From NCBI GenBank assembly GCA_035358815.1, contig DAOPQC010000002.1:53550-117549 (forward strand): DNA of 64,000 bases, in the 5' to 3' direction. Shown here in pieces: positions 30,257 through 38,387 of this stretch (position 1 is the stretch's first letter; the number at the start of each line of letters is the position of its first letter). This stretch comes from Thermoanaerobaculales bacterium (lineage in GTDB: Bacteria > Acidobacteriota > Thermoanaerobaculia > Thermoanaerobaculales > Sulfomarinibacteraceae). A model generated the notes under the pieces. It saw only the letters and a list, made by a program, of their open reading frames with translations, was not told where the DNA came from and searched no databases. A program made the position numbers and the translations under genes.

Positions 30257-31420
30257 ATGCGTGAAGCCGTCATCGTGTCAGTTGCCCGGACCCCGATCGG
30301 GCGCGCCAAGAAGGGCAGCCTCAAAGACACCCGGCCCGAGGGCTTCGCCTCGGCCGCGCTGAAGGAGCTGGTGCGGCGCACCCCCGGCCTCGAGCCCGAG
30401 ATGGTCGACGACGTCATCTTCGGTTGCGCGATGCCCGAGGCCGAGCAGGGCATGAACGTCGCGCGCGTGATCACTCTGGCGGCCGGCTTCCCGGCCGAGG
30501 TCCCGGCGATGACCCTCAACCGGTTCTGCTCGTCGGGCTCGCAGTCGATCGCGCTTGCCGCCGACACGGTCAAGGCCGGCAGCAACGACCTGGTGATCGC
30601 CGGCGGCGTCGAGTCGATGTCATTGGTCGAGATGGGCGGCAACAAGCTGATCGCCTTCCCCGACCTCGTCGAGAGCAACATCAACGCCTACATGGGGATG
30701 GGAGTCACCGCCGAGGTCGTCGCGCGGCGGTTCGGGATCACCCGCGAGATGCAGGACGAGTACGCGTACCACTCCCACCGCAAGGCGGCGGCGGCGATCG
30801 CCTCCGGCAAGTTCGTCGACGAGATCGTCCCGCTCGACGTCCGCGTCCGCGACAACGGACAGTGGCGGGACCTCCGTTTCGACACCGACGAGGGACCCCG
30901 GGCCGACACCACCATCGAAAGCCTGGCCAAGCTGAAGCCGGTGTTCGACCCCAAGGGCACGGTCACGGCCGGCAACGCTTCCCAGATCAACGACGGGGCG
31001 GCGGCGGTCGTGGTGATGAGCCTGGAGCGCGCCCGTGAGCTCGGCCTCGAGCCGATTGCCTTCATCCGCCAGTGGGCGGTCGCCGGCGTCGAGCCCGACG
31101 TGATGGGGATCGGTCCCGCCAAGGCGGTCCCCAAGCTGCTCGCCAAGGCCGGCCTCAAGCTCGCGGACATCGACCTCGTCGAGATCAACGAGGCGTTCGC
31201 CTGCCAGTCGGTCTACTGCGTGCGCGAGCTCGGGCTCGATCCCGAGAAGACGAACGTCAACGGCGGCGCGATCGCGACTGGCCACCCGCTCGGAGCGACC
31301 GGCGCCGTGCTGACCGTCAAGATCCTCGGCGAGCTCGCCCGCCGCAAGGCGAAGCGCGGGATCGTGACCATGTGCATCGGCGGCGGGATGGGGTTCGCGT
31401 ACCTGCTCGAGATGCCCTAG
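30257..31420 (+). CDS. fadA: Acetyl-CoA C-acyltransferase (beta-oxidation thiolase)
   Basis: A 387-residue thiolase that cleaves 3-ketoacyl-CoA with CoA to acetyl-CoA and a shortened acyl-CoA. All catalytic parts are intact: nucleophile Cys 91 in NRFCSSGSQSI, the His of GGAIATGHPLGATGA and the second Cys of VTMCIGGGMG. The NEAFACQ motif is present too. Length is standard. ATG 30257 follows GAAAGGAG, 23 bp after the fadN stop, so the two genes form one operon. The pair is the degradative FadN/FadA arrangement rather than a polyhydroxybutyrate biosynthetic thiolase, though sequence alone does not exclude the latter activity. Confidence 0.95.
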   Translation: MREAVIVSVARTPIGRAKKGSLKDTRPEGFASAALKELVRRTPGLEPEMVDDVIFGCAMPEAEQGMNVARVITLAAGFPAEVPAMTLNRFCSSGSQSIALAADTVKAGSNDLVIAGGVESMSLVEMGGNKLIAFPDLVESNINAYMGMGVTAEVVARRFGITREMQDEYAYHSHRKAAAAIASGKFVDEIVPLDVRVRDNGQWRDLRFDTDEGPRADTTIESLAKLKPVFDPKGTVTAGNASQINDGAAAVVVMSLERARELGLEPIAFIRQWAVAGVEPDVMGIGPAKAVPKLLAKAGLKLADIDLVEINEAFACQSVYCVRELGLDPEKTNVNGGAIATGHPLGATGAVLTVKILGELARRKAKRGIVTMCIGGGMGFAYLLEMP

Positions 31421-31765
31421 GAGCGAGTCGGGCTGAGGCCCCTCGGCGCACGCGGGTCGCAGGCTCTGGGGTGCGCGTGATGCGTCGCGGTTGCTGGTTG
31501 GCCTCCGCCCCACGCGCGCCGAGAAGGATGCGCTGCGCGCGTCCTCAGGCAGTGAGACAGCTACTCATGATGGAGACTCTCAGAAGGAGTTTGTACTGCC
31601 GTGGCCGTCCCCTGCCGTCCAATCTCACAAGGCCGCTCGACAGGACAATGCGGTACGAGCTCCAAGCACGCGCTCCCGCTCAGGCATCACGCCCCGGCCG
31701 CGGGGCAGGGGCGTTGTCTTGGAGCCGACTTGTCGACCGGCCGGCGACGCGCTAACCTTGAGAAG
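31421..31765. other. Intergenic region without a supported gene
   Basis: About 345 bp between the thiolase and the next gene. The middle part (about 31555-31660) is visibly less GC-rich than its surroundings. Short open frames exist but have no protein-like composition and I recognise nothing. The last 36 bases hold a promoter-like pair, TTGTCG (31730-31735) and TAACCT (31753-31758) with 17-bp spacing, ending seven bases before the next ATG. Confidence 0.6.
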
Positions 31766-33076
31766 ATGCGCGGCGTGATCGGCGTCCGGCGGGAGACCAA
31801 GAGCCCCTGGGAACGGCGTTCGGCGGTGACGCCCACCCTCGCGCGCTCGCTGTCCGAGGTCCCGGGCCTGAAGGTCGTCGTCCAGCCCTCGGCCCGGCGC
31901 GTCTATCACGACAAGGAGTACGTCCGTGCCGGCGCGGCGGTGTCGAACGACCTCTCCGACGCCAACCTGATCGTGGGCGTGAAGGAGGTGCCGCCCGAGA
32001 GCCTGCTGCCGGGCGCCGCCTACCTGTTCTTCGCGCACGTGATCAAGGGCCAGCCCCACAACATGCCGATGCTCCAGCGGCTGAGCGAGCTCGGCTGCAC
32101 CCTGATCGACTATGAGATGGTCCGCGACGAGGCCGGGCGCCGGCTCATCTTCTTCGGGCGATACGCGGGGCTGGCGGGCGCGATCGACACCCTGTGGGCC
32201 CTCGGCCAGCGGCTGCGCTGGGAGGGCGTCCGCTCGCCCTTCGAGGGCATCGCGCCGGCCCACACCTACCCCAGCCTGGAGGCAGCCCGCGACGCGGTCC
32301 GGCTCGCCGGCAGAGCCATCCAGTCCAGCGGGCTTCCCCCCGGCATCTCCCCCCTGGTGATCGGGATTGCCGGCTACGGAAACGTCGCCAGCGGGGTGCG
32401 GGAGGTGCTTTCCGACCTGCCGGTCATCGAGGTCGAGCCGGAGAACCTGGCCAACGTCCAGCCGCGCGACGTGGCGCGAGCGCTGGTCCAGACCACCTTC
32501 AAAGAGCAGCACATCGTCGAGTCGCGCCAGCCGGCGCATCGCTTCGAGCTCCAGGACTACTACGACCACCCCGAACGCTACCGTTCGATCTTCGGCAGGC
32601 ACCTGCCCAGGCTGACCGTGCTGATGAACTGCAACTACTGGGACCAGCGCTACCCCCGCCTGGTCACCAAGGCCGAGCTTCGCGATCTCTTCGGCGCCGA
32701 CCGGTCGGCCCGGCTCAAGGTCATCGGCGACCTCTCCTGCGACATCGGCGGCTCGGTCGAGTGCACGGTGAAGGCCACCGAGCCCGGCGACCCGGTGTAC
32801 ACCTACGACCCCGTGTCGGGGCGGATCGCGGATGGCGTCGAGGGGCCCGGCCCGGTGATCCTGGCCGTCGACATCCTGCCCGCCGAGCTACCGCGCGAGG
32901 CCTCCGAGGCGTTCTCCTACCTGCTCGCCCCGTTCCTCGAGGCGCTCGGCGCGGCCGACTGGGAGCGTCCGTTCGAGGAGCTCGACCTTCCCGACCAGAT
33001 GCGCCGTGCGGTGATCCTGCACCGGGGGCGCCTCACCCCCGAGTTCGCCCGGCTGCAGACCCACCTCGAGGGGTGA
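31766..33076 (+). CDS. Lysine-ketoglutarate reductase / saccharopine dehydrogenase-like protein
   Basis: A 436-residue protein related to the N-terminal (lysine-ketoglutarate reductase) half of plant and animal bifunctional saccharopine enzymes and to alanine dehydrogenase. It starts MRGVIGVRRETKSPWERRSAVTP, an AlaDh/PNT N-terminal signature. HVIKGQPHNMPMLQRL and the FFGRYAGLAGAIDTL segment follow. The nucleotide fold is IGIAGYGNVASGVREVL and a late GDLSCDIGGSVECT motif closes the core. The saccharopine dehydrogenase half is absent. It probably handles lysine or a related amino acid with NAD(P), but the substrate is unproven. ATG 31766 lacks a Shine-Dalgarno and sits directly behind a promoter, so translation may be leaderless. 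Confidence 0.87.
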   Translation: MRGVIGVRRETKSPWERRSAVTPTLARSLSEVPGLKVVVQPSARRVYHDKEYVRAGAAVSNDLSDANLIVGVKEVPPESLLPGAAYLFFAHVIKGQPHNMPMLQRLSELGCTLIDYEMVRDEAGRRLIFFGRYAGLAGAIDTLWALGQRLRWEGVRSPFEGIAPAHTYPSLEAARDAVRLAGRAIQSSGLPPGISPLVIGIAGYGNVASGVREVLSDLPVIEVEPENLANVQPRDVARALVQTTFKEQHIVESRQPAHRFELQDYYDHPERYRSIFGRHLPRLTVLMNCNYWDQRYPRLVTKAELRDLFGADRSARLKVIGDLSCDIGGSVECTVKATEPGDPVYTYDPVSGRIADGVEGPGPVILAVDILPAELPREASEAFSYLLAPFLEALGAADWERPFEELDLPDQMRRAVILHRGRLTPEFARLQTHLEG

Positions 33077-33215
33077 TGACGCGCACGGCCCCACGCGTGC
33101 GGCGAGCGGTTGACCGCCGGCTCTGCGCTGGCTCCGGCGAACCGGTGGGGCCGCGGGCCATCCCCGCGCTCGACTCCGCCGCCACCGCCGCGAGCGGTGA
33201 AGGAGGGGCCCGACG

Positions 33216-33926
33216 GTGCGGTGCCGCCGTGCCCTGACCGCCGCCGCCGCGCTGCTGGCCGGGGCCGCGTGCGGATCGCCCGAGCCGGTCGCGGCCCGAG
33301 CGCCGCACTCCCCGGTCGCGCCGGTCGGCGCCATCCTGCGCAGCCTGCCCGAGACGATCGACCCCGGCGCTCACTATCTGATCTACCACCACAACCAGTT
33401 CTTGGAGACCGCCGCGCCCGGACAGGAGCACCCGCAGTTCGGCCCCTACCAGTACGAGGAGATCCTCGCGGCGTTCGCCGAGCGAAGGCTGATCGTGGTC
33501 GCCGAGCGGCGGGAGCCCGATGCCGACCCGGCGGTGTGGGCCGACCGGGTCGTCCGCCAGGTCCGCATGCTGATCGCGTCCGGAGCGCCGCCCGAGAAGA
33601 TCACCGTGGCGGGCTTCTCGAAAGGCGGCGCGATCGCCCTCCTCGCCTCCGCGGGGCTTGGCGAGGACGACGTCAACTTCGTCATTCTCGCCGGCTGCGG
33701 GCGGTGGGCCTCGGCGCGACCGGATCTCGTGCCGCGCGGCCGGCTGCTGTCGATCTTCGAGGCCAGCGACGACCTCGCCGGGAGCTGCCAGGCCCTGCTC
33801 GCGCGCGCACCGCCCGGCAGCGAGACGCACGAGCTCGAGGTTCGCCTCGGTGGAGGGCACGGCGCCTTCTTCGTGCCGCGGCCGGAGTGGATCGACCCGA
33901 CCGTCAAGTGGGCTCTCGGAAGTTGA
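33216..33926 (+). CDS. Secreted alpha/beta hydrolase
   Basis: A 236-residue alpha/beta-fold hydrolase. The N-terminus MRCRRALTAAAALLAGAACGS is a signal peptide with a weak lipobox (GAAC), so it may be a lipoprotein. The nucleophile elbow is AGFSKGGA with Ser about 131; the catalytic His is likely in GGGHGAFF near residue 213. An acid residue near LSIFEASDD completes a plausible triad. It resembles esterase or dienelactone-hydrolase-like proteins; the substrate is unknown. The start is GTG 33216 with GGAGGGG upstream. A dispersed G-rich repeat begins immediately after its stop. Confidence 0.85.
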   Translation: MRCRRALTAAAALLAGAACGSPEPVAARAPHSPVAPVGAILRSLPETIDPGAHYLIYHHNQFLETAAPGQEHPQFGPYQYEEILAAFAERRLIVVAERREPDADPAVWADRVVRQVRMLIASGAPPEKITVAGFSKGGAIALLASAGLGEDDVNFVILAGCGRWASARPDLVPRGRLLSIFEASDDLAGSCQALLARAPPGSETHELEVRLGGGHGAFFVPRPEWIDPTVKWALGS

Positions 33927-34032
33927 GGGGTTTGGGATCGGGGGTCGGGGGTCGAGGGGGCCGGCTTCCCGTGTGACCCCCTCCCGGATCCGTTCCCGTT
34001 CCCGTTCCCGTCCCCGATCCCGTTCCCGCTCC
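33927..34032. repeat. GGGATCGGGGG module plus CCCGTT hexamer tract
   Basis: Third copy of the two-part family. G-rich GGGATCGGGGGTCGGGG units begin directly after the hydrolase stop. They are followed at 33991-34032 by CCCGTT/CCCGAT/CCCGCT hexamers. The order and orientation relative to the upstream gene's stop are the same as at 5147 and 41165. Confidence 0.75.
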
Positions 34033-34080
34033 GCCCCACCCGTAACCTTGCACGTCTGCCAAGTCGGCCCCTGGTCATCT

Positions 34081-34167
34081 GAACCGCCGAGGTCGCAGAG
34101 AACGCAGAGCACGTACACAGGACCTTCTTCGCGATGACCTCTGCGACCTCCGCGACCTCTGCGGTTC
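34081..34167. repeat. Imperfect inverted repeat of GAACCGC-GAGGTCGCAGAG type
   Basis: A 29-base left arm (34081-34109) beginning GAACCGCCGAGGTCGCAGAG pairs with 34139-34167 at about 25 of 29 positions, with a loop of about 29 bases. A related element lies at 37629-37779. Such AACCGC/CGCAGAG palindromes are dispersed in many genomes and have no assigned function. Confidence 0.65.
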
Positions 34168-34194
34168 CAGTCGGGGGAAGCCTCGAATCCCGGA

Positions 34195-34332
34195 GAGGTG
34201 CTCCTTTCGGAATCGGCTGTCACATTCCGGGACAACGACTCGTTCCAGCACCTCGCTCAAAGGCGGCACTTGCCTTGCATCACCTCCCGTGGAACCCGGT
34301 GCAGCGCAGCCTGCGGGGGATTCCACGGGAGG
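34195..34332 (+). promoter_or_regulatory. Structured leader that buries a ribosome-binding site
   Basis: Three perfect stems are visible. GAGGTGCT (34195-34202) pairs with AGCACCTC (34247-34254). CGGAAT (34208-34213) pairs with ATTCCG (34224-34229) inside it. Then CCTCCCGTGGAA (34283-34294) pairs over 12 bases with TTCCACGGGAGG (34321-34332). The right arm of the last stem is the Shine-Dalgarno GGGAGG of the gene starting at 34338. This predicts that translation is blocked unless the hairpin opens. It matches no riboswitch class I know. Confidence 0.45.
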
Positions 34333-34337
34333 ACCGC

Positions 34338-34808
34338 ATGCTCGGGAGTCTGATCAAGCCACCCAGGCCGGCCAACGGGGCGAGCAGGGCCGGTGGCGTC
34401 AACGGCGCCAACGGCGGCGGCTCGCCGGCCCCGCCGACTGCCATCGAGGTCGCCGGCGACTACGGATGGACGCTCGAGGTCCGCCAGGACCAGCAGCTGC
34501 TCGGCTCGATGCACAGCTCGAACCCGTTCGTGCTGATCGACTACTTCCGCCAGTATGCGGTCCTGTTCGGCGCCCCGGTCGGCAACCACGCGGTGTGGCT
34601 GCGGCACCGGAAGTCGGATCGGGGGGCGCCCCTCCAGCCGCTGTCCGGGTCACAAGCGTGGCTCGAGTTCCTGCGCCGCCTCGACCCGCAGATCGACGAC
34701 CACCTCGCCGAGGTGCAGGCCTCGGTGGAGCGCACCAGCATGATCGACCACGGCGGTCGTCCGAGGCACCCCGACGCGATCCTCGAGGTGGCGTTCGGGC
34801 AGGCCTAG
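34338..34808 (+). CDS. Unknown small protein behind a structured leader
   Basis: A 156-residue protein I do not recognise. The first 40 residues are Gly/Asn/Ala/Pro-rich and disordered. The rest is a compact domain with beta-strand-like segments (TAIEVAGDYGWTLEVRQDQQLL), an aromatic helix (NPFVLIDYFRQYAVLFG) and a C-terminal helical part (LEFLRRLDPQIDDHLAEVQA). No signal peptide or membrane segment. The start ATG 34338 has GGGAGG five bases upstream, but this is base-paired in a 12-bp hairpin. It is followed by a short C-rich tract (34831-34860) and then the helicase gene, in the same direction. Confidence 0.7.
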   Translation: MLGSLIKPPRPANGASRAGGVNGANGGGSPAPPTAIEVAGDYGWTLEVRQDQQLLGSMHSSNPFVLIDYFRQYAVLFGAPVGNHAVWLRHRKSDRGAPLQPLSGSQAWLEFLRRLDPQIDDHLAEVQASVERTSMIDHGGRPRHPDAILEVAFGQA

Positions 34809-34995
34809 CTTTCCCACAGGAGTGCCTCCGGCCCGCTTCCGCTTCCGCTTCCGCGCCCGAGGAGCCTGCCCTGAGCGAGCGGCGCAGGCGCGGCGCGAGT
34901 CGAAGGGTGACCGTTCCTGAATTCCGCTTGAGACCGCGTACACTGGGCTTTGCCGCGGGCCGCTTCGACGGCTGGCGGCCGGGAGCGAGCCGCCA

Positions 34996-37587
34996 GTGCC
35001 CGACGATCCTCCAGCCAACCGGATGACGCTCGGCGAGCTGGTGCCGCGCGGCGGCACCAAGGACCCGGACCGCATCCTCGACCTCTTCCTGCAGTGGGCG
35101 GCTGCGGCCGGCTTCGCCCTCTACCCGGCCCAGGAGGAGGCGCTGCTGGAGGCGATGTCGGGCCGCCACGTGGTGCTCAGCACCCCCACCGGGTCGGGCA
35201 AGTCGCTGGTGGCGCTCGGGCTCCACTTCAAAGGCCTGTGCGAGGGCCGGACGAGCTACTACACCTCGCCGATCAAGGCCCTGGCGAGCGAGAAGTTCTT
35301 CGCGCTGTGCGACGAGCTCGGGCCCGACCGGGTCGGCATGCTGACCGGCGATGCGAGCATCAACCCCGACGCCACGGTGATCTGCTGCACCGCCGAGGTG
35401 CTCGCCAACCTGGCACTGCGGCTCGGCGACGGCCTCGACGCGCCCTACGTGGTGATGGACGAGTTCCACTACTACAGCGACCCGGACCGCGGCTGGGCCT
35501 GGCAGGTCCCGCTCATCACCCTGCCGCGAACCAGGTTCCTGCTGATGTCGGCGACCCTCGGCGACATGACGAGCATCGCCCGCCAGCTCGAAGCAGCGAC
35601 CGGCAACGCCGTCGCCGAGGTGACATCGGTCGAGCGCCCGGTGCCGCTCGAGTTCGAGTACCTCGAGACGCCCCTGCACGAGACCGTGATGGCGCTCGTC
35701 GAGGGCGACCGCGCGCCGATCTACATCGTCAACTTCACCCAGCGCGACTGCGCCGAGCTCGCCCAGAAGCTGACCTCGCTGCCGCTGACCGCCAAGCAGG
35801 ACAAGGCGGCGGTCTCGGAGGCGCTCGGCGACGCGCGCTTCCTAACCCCGTACGGCCGCGAGTTCCGGCGTTTCCTGTCGTTCGGCATCGGCGTCCATCA
35901 TGCCGGGCTGCTGCCGAAGTATCGCCTCACCGTCGAGCAGCTCGCCCAGCGGGGCCTGCTCAAGATCATCTCCGGCACCGACACGCTGGGGGTCGGCGTC
36001 AACATCCCGATCCGCACGGTGCTGTTCACCGCGCTCGCCAAGTTTGACGGCCGCAAGACCACCCACCTCAAGGTCCGCGACTTCAAGCAGATCGCAGGCC
36101 GTGCCGGGCGCAAGGGCTACGACGACCGCGGCTGGGTGGTGGCCCAGGCCCCGGAGCACGTCGTCGAGCGCCGGCGCGAGCAGGCCAAGGCGGCGGCCGG
36201 CGGCGGCAATAAGAAGCGGCGACGGTCGCTCGGCAAGCCGGCCGAGGGCGAGGTGTCGTGGACCGACGAGACCTTCCGCCGGCTCCGGGAGTCGGCTCCG
36301 GAGAAGCTCCAGTCCAGGTTCCGCCTGACCTCGGGCGTGATCGTCGACCTGCTGCAGCGGGACGCGGCGGCCAACGACCCCGAGCGCCGAAACTTCCACG
36401 CCATCCGGCGGCTGATCGCCGACTCGCACGAGGACGAGGCGTCGAAGGGGCGCCATCTCGCGCGGGCCGCCCAGCTGGTCCGCTCGCTCCATCGCGAGAG
36501 CATCGTGCGCATGGTGCGCGACTCCGCCTCTGCCTACTACTGGGCGATCGTCGACGCCGACCTCCAGGTCGACTTCTCGCTGTTTCACAACCTGTCCCTG
36601 TTCCTGGTCGACGCCATCGGCCGCCTCGACGCGGCCGCCGAGACCCACGCGCTGGACCTGCTGAGCGTCGTCGAGTCGGTGCTCGAGGACCCGACCGTGG
36701 TCCTGCGCCGACAGGTGGACCGGGCGAAGGACCTGCTGGTCGCCCAGCTGAAGGCCGAGGGCGTGCCCTACGAGGAGCGGATGCGGCGCCTCGACGAGGT
36801 CACCCACCCGCAGCCGGCGGCCGACTTCATCCAGATCGCCTTCGACCACTTCCGGGGCCGCCACCCGTGGGTCGGAGGGGATCTGGTGCGTCCGAAGTCG
36901 GTCGCCCGGGAGATGATCGAGGAGTACCTCTCCTTCGGCGAGTACGTCCGCCGCTACGGCCTCCAGCGGTCCGAGGGCGTCCTGCTGCGCTACCTCTCCC
37001 AGGTCTACAAGACCCTCGACCAGAACGTCCCGGACGCCCTCAAGACCGATGCCGTATGGGACATCATCGGGTATCTCCGCGGAATCCTCGAGCGGACCGA
37101 CACCTCGCTGATCGAGGAGTGGGAGTCCCTGGTCCACCCGGAGCTTCGGTTCCAGGGCGAATCGAGCCGGGCCGGCCACCGCCGCCTGGTCGCCCAGGAG
37201 CTGATCGCCGATCCCCGCCGGCTGACGTCACGGATCCGCGGCGAGCTGCACGCACTGCTCGCCGCGCTGTCGCGGGGGGAGTGGGAGGAGGCCGCCGGTG
37301 CCGTCCGCCAGGGCGCCGAGAGCTCGGACGCGCACTGGCCCCCGGAGCGCTTCGCTCAGTGCCTGGCGCCGTTCCTCGAGCGCTTCGGCAGGATCGTCTT
37401 CGACCACCGCGCCCGGCTCGCCGACAAGACCACCGTCAGGCCGGCCGGCGAGCTCAGGTGGGAGGCCTCGCAGGTGGTGTGCGACCCCGAGGGCGAGGAC
37501 CTCTGGTGTGTCGAGGCGACCGTGGACCTGTCCGACCTCGAGCATCTCGACGGGCCGATCATCGCGGTGAAGAGAATCGGCACGTAG
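34996..37587 (+). CDS. Ski2/Mtr4-like DEAD-box helicase with DUF3516
   Basis: An 863-residue superfamily 2 helicase, probably acting on RNA. Walker A is STPTGSGKS at about residue 62. Motif II reads VVMDEFHYYSD (DEFH in place of DEVH), motif III is LLMSATLGD, and motif VI is KQIAGRAGRKG. The C-terminal 400 residues form the DUF3516 region found in bacterial Ski2-like helicases. A basic insert (GGGNKKRRRSLGK) lies near residue 410. The likely role is RNA unwinding in decay or ribosome maturation; no direct evidence is available. The start GTG 34996 is taken; ATG 35023, nine codons later, is an alternative. Confidence 0.92.
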   Translation: MPDDPPANRMTLGELVPRGGTKDPDRILDLFLQWAAAAGFALYPAQEEALLEAMSGRHVVLSTPTGSGKSLVALGLHFKGLCEGRTSYYTSPIKALASEKFFALCDELGPDRVGMLTGDASINPDATVICCTAEVLANLALRLGDGLDAPYVVMDEFHYYSDPDRGWAWQVPLITLPRTRFLLMSATLGDMTSIARQLEAATGNAVAEVTSVERPVPLEFEYLETPLHETVMALVEGDRAPIYIVNFTQRDCAELAQKLTSLPLTAKQDKAAVSEALGDARFLTPYGREFRRFLSFGIGVHHAGLLPKYRLTVEQLAQRGLLKIISGTDTLGVGVNIPIRTVLFTALAKFDGRKTTHLKVRDFKQIAGRAGRKGYDDRGWVVAQAPEHVVERRREQAKAAAGGGNKKRRRSLGKPAEGEVSWTDETFRRLRESAPEKLQSRFRLTSGVIVDLLQRDAAANDPERRNFHAIRRLIADSHEDEASKGRHLARAAQLVRSLHRESIVRMVRDSASAYYWAIVDADLQVDFSLFHNLSLFLVDAIGRLDAAAETHALDLLSVVESVLEDPTVVLRRQVDRAKDLLVAQLKAEGVPYEERMRRLDEVTHPQPAADFIQIAFDHFRGRHPWVGGDLVRPKSVAREMIEEYLSFGEYVRRYGLQRSEGVLLRYLSQVYKTLDQNVPDALKTDAVWDIIGYLRGILERTDTSLIEEWESLVHPELRFQGESSRAGHRRLVAQELIADPRRLTSRIRGELHALLAALSRGEWEEAAGAVRQGAESSDAHWPPERFAQCLAPFLERFGRIVFDHRARLADKTTVRPAGELRWEASQVVCDPEGEDLWCVEATVDLSDLEHLDGPIIAVKRIGT

Positions 37588-37628
37588 GGTGCCGAGCGGT
37601 CGTGAACCAGTGAGGCAGTGGTCGCTCT

Positions 37629-37779
37629 GAACCGCGAGGACGCGAAGAACGCGAAGAGAAGATCCGTCCCGGCGGGGCCTTCCTCAGCACCCTCCGCACC
37701 GGTGCGCATCGGGCGCCCGGCATTTCATGTCGCGAGCTCGACGCCTGCCCAGTCGGCGTCCTTTGCGCCTCCGCGGTTC
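37629..37779. repeat. Imperfect inverted repeat of GAACCGC-GAGGACGCGAAG type
   Basis: A left arm from 37629 starts GAACCGCGAGGACGCGAAG and continues with GAACGCGAAG periodicity. The right arm, 37755-37779, is its imperfect reverse complement, ending CCTCCGCGGTTC. It is related to the element at 34081-34167. No coding potential is supported. Confidence 0.6.
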
Positions 37780-37816
37780 GACATCCCCGTGAGAATGCGA
37801 GCCTCGAGCCCCGCCC

Positions 37817-37957
37817 TCAACTCGAGACGGCCGCCAAATCGCGGCGGGCGAAATACGCCGCCACTGCCTGCTCGAGGACAGTCATCGCCCGCCCCGGAGT
37901 AGCGGCGTCGTCCATGAAGGCGATCCGCACCTCGTCGACGCCGAGCCCGTTGGTCAC
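37817..37957 (-). pseudogene. Remnant of an aminotransferase C-terminus
   Basis: A minus-strand frame of 46 codons ends at TGA 37817-37819. It reads GLGVDEVRIAFMDDAATPGR, then AMTVLEQAVAAYFARR. This closely resembles the C-terminal end of class I/II PLP aminotransferases (DEVRIAYVL...RAMxVLxxAL). An in-frame TAG (37958-37960) and C-rich repeat DNA directly precede it, so the rest of the gene is gone. It lies inside the repeat-rich gap between the helicase and the channel-like gene. The call rests on pattern recognition only. Confidence 0.4.
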
Positions 37958-38192
37958 CTAGTTGGAGATGGTCTCCCCGCTCCCTGCCCGTCTCCGTCTC
38001 CGTGCCCGCTGCCGCGTCCGCTTCCCGTGCACGCTCGTTCGCTCCGTCATCGAGAACGCTTCGCGCCGATTCTCTGAACGCGCTCCCCGAGGTTACTCGC
38101 GGCCGGCGGCCGCGGTGACCAGCCGTCACCAGCGGGTGGCCGTAGGCCGCAAGCTATTGCGGCGACGGCCACAGCCGCTGCCGTCGGCAGGT

Positions 38193-38264
38193 TGCCACCT
38201 TTGGCGATTTCAGGCCTCGAGCACCTCTTCCGGAGGAACGCCGTCCCGAAATCGCCAAAGATGG
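38193..38264. repeat. Dispersed palindromic element, copy A
   Basis: Arms GCCACCTTTGGCGATTTC (38193-38210) and its complement at 38247-38264 match at 17 of 18 positions around a 36-base loop. Copy B at 49674-49745 has the same arms in the opposite orientation. Homology extends outside the arms on both sides: AGCGCGTCCTGCGGGCG on one side, and CTCGGGGAGCGC followed by GGAGC(G/A)AACGAGCG on the other. The full unit is therefore over 200 bp (about 38040-38300). Confidence 0.75.
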
Positions 38265-38387
38265 CACGCCCGCAGGACGCGCTGTCTTCGCACTCGCCTC
38301 GCCTAGCGGGCGCGGAAAACGGACACGGAGACAGGCACGACGCGAACGTTCGCCCTACAATACGGGAATGCTCTCCCCGGAGGCGCC

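Noticed and set aside
31491..31778. Short plus-strand frame of 95 codons between thiolase and the dehydrogenase
   Set aside because: No ribosome-binding site, no recognisable domain, runs into the next gene in another frame; only lower GC makes it notable.
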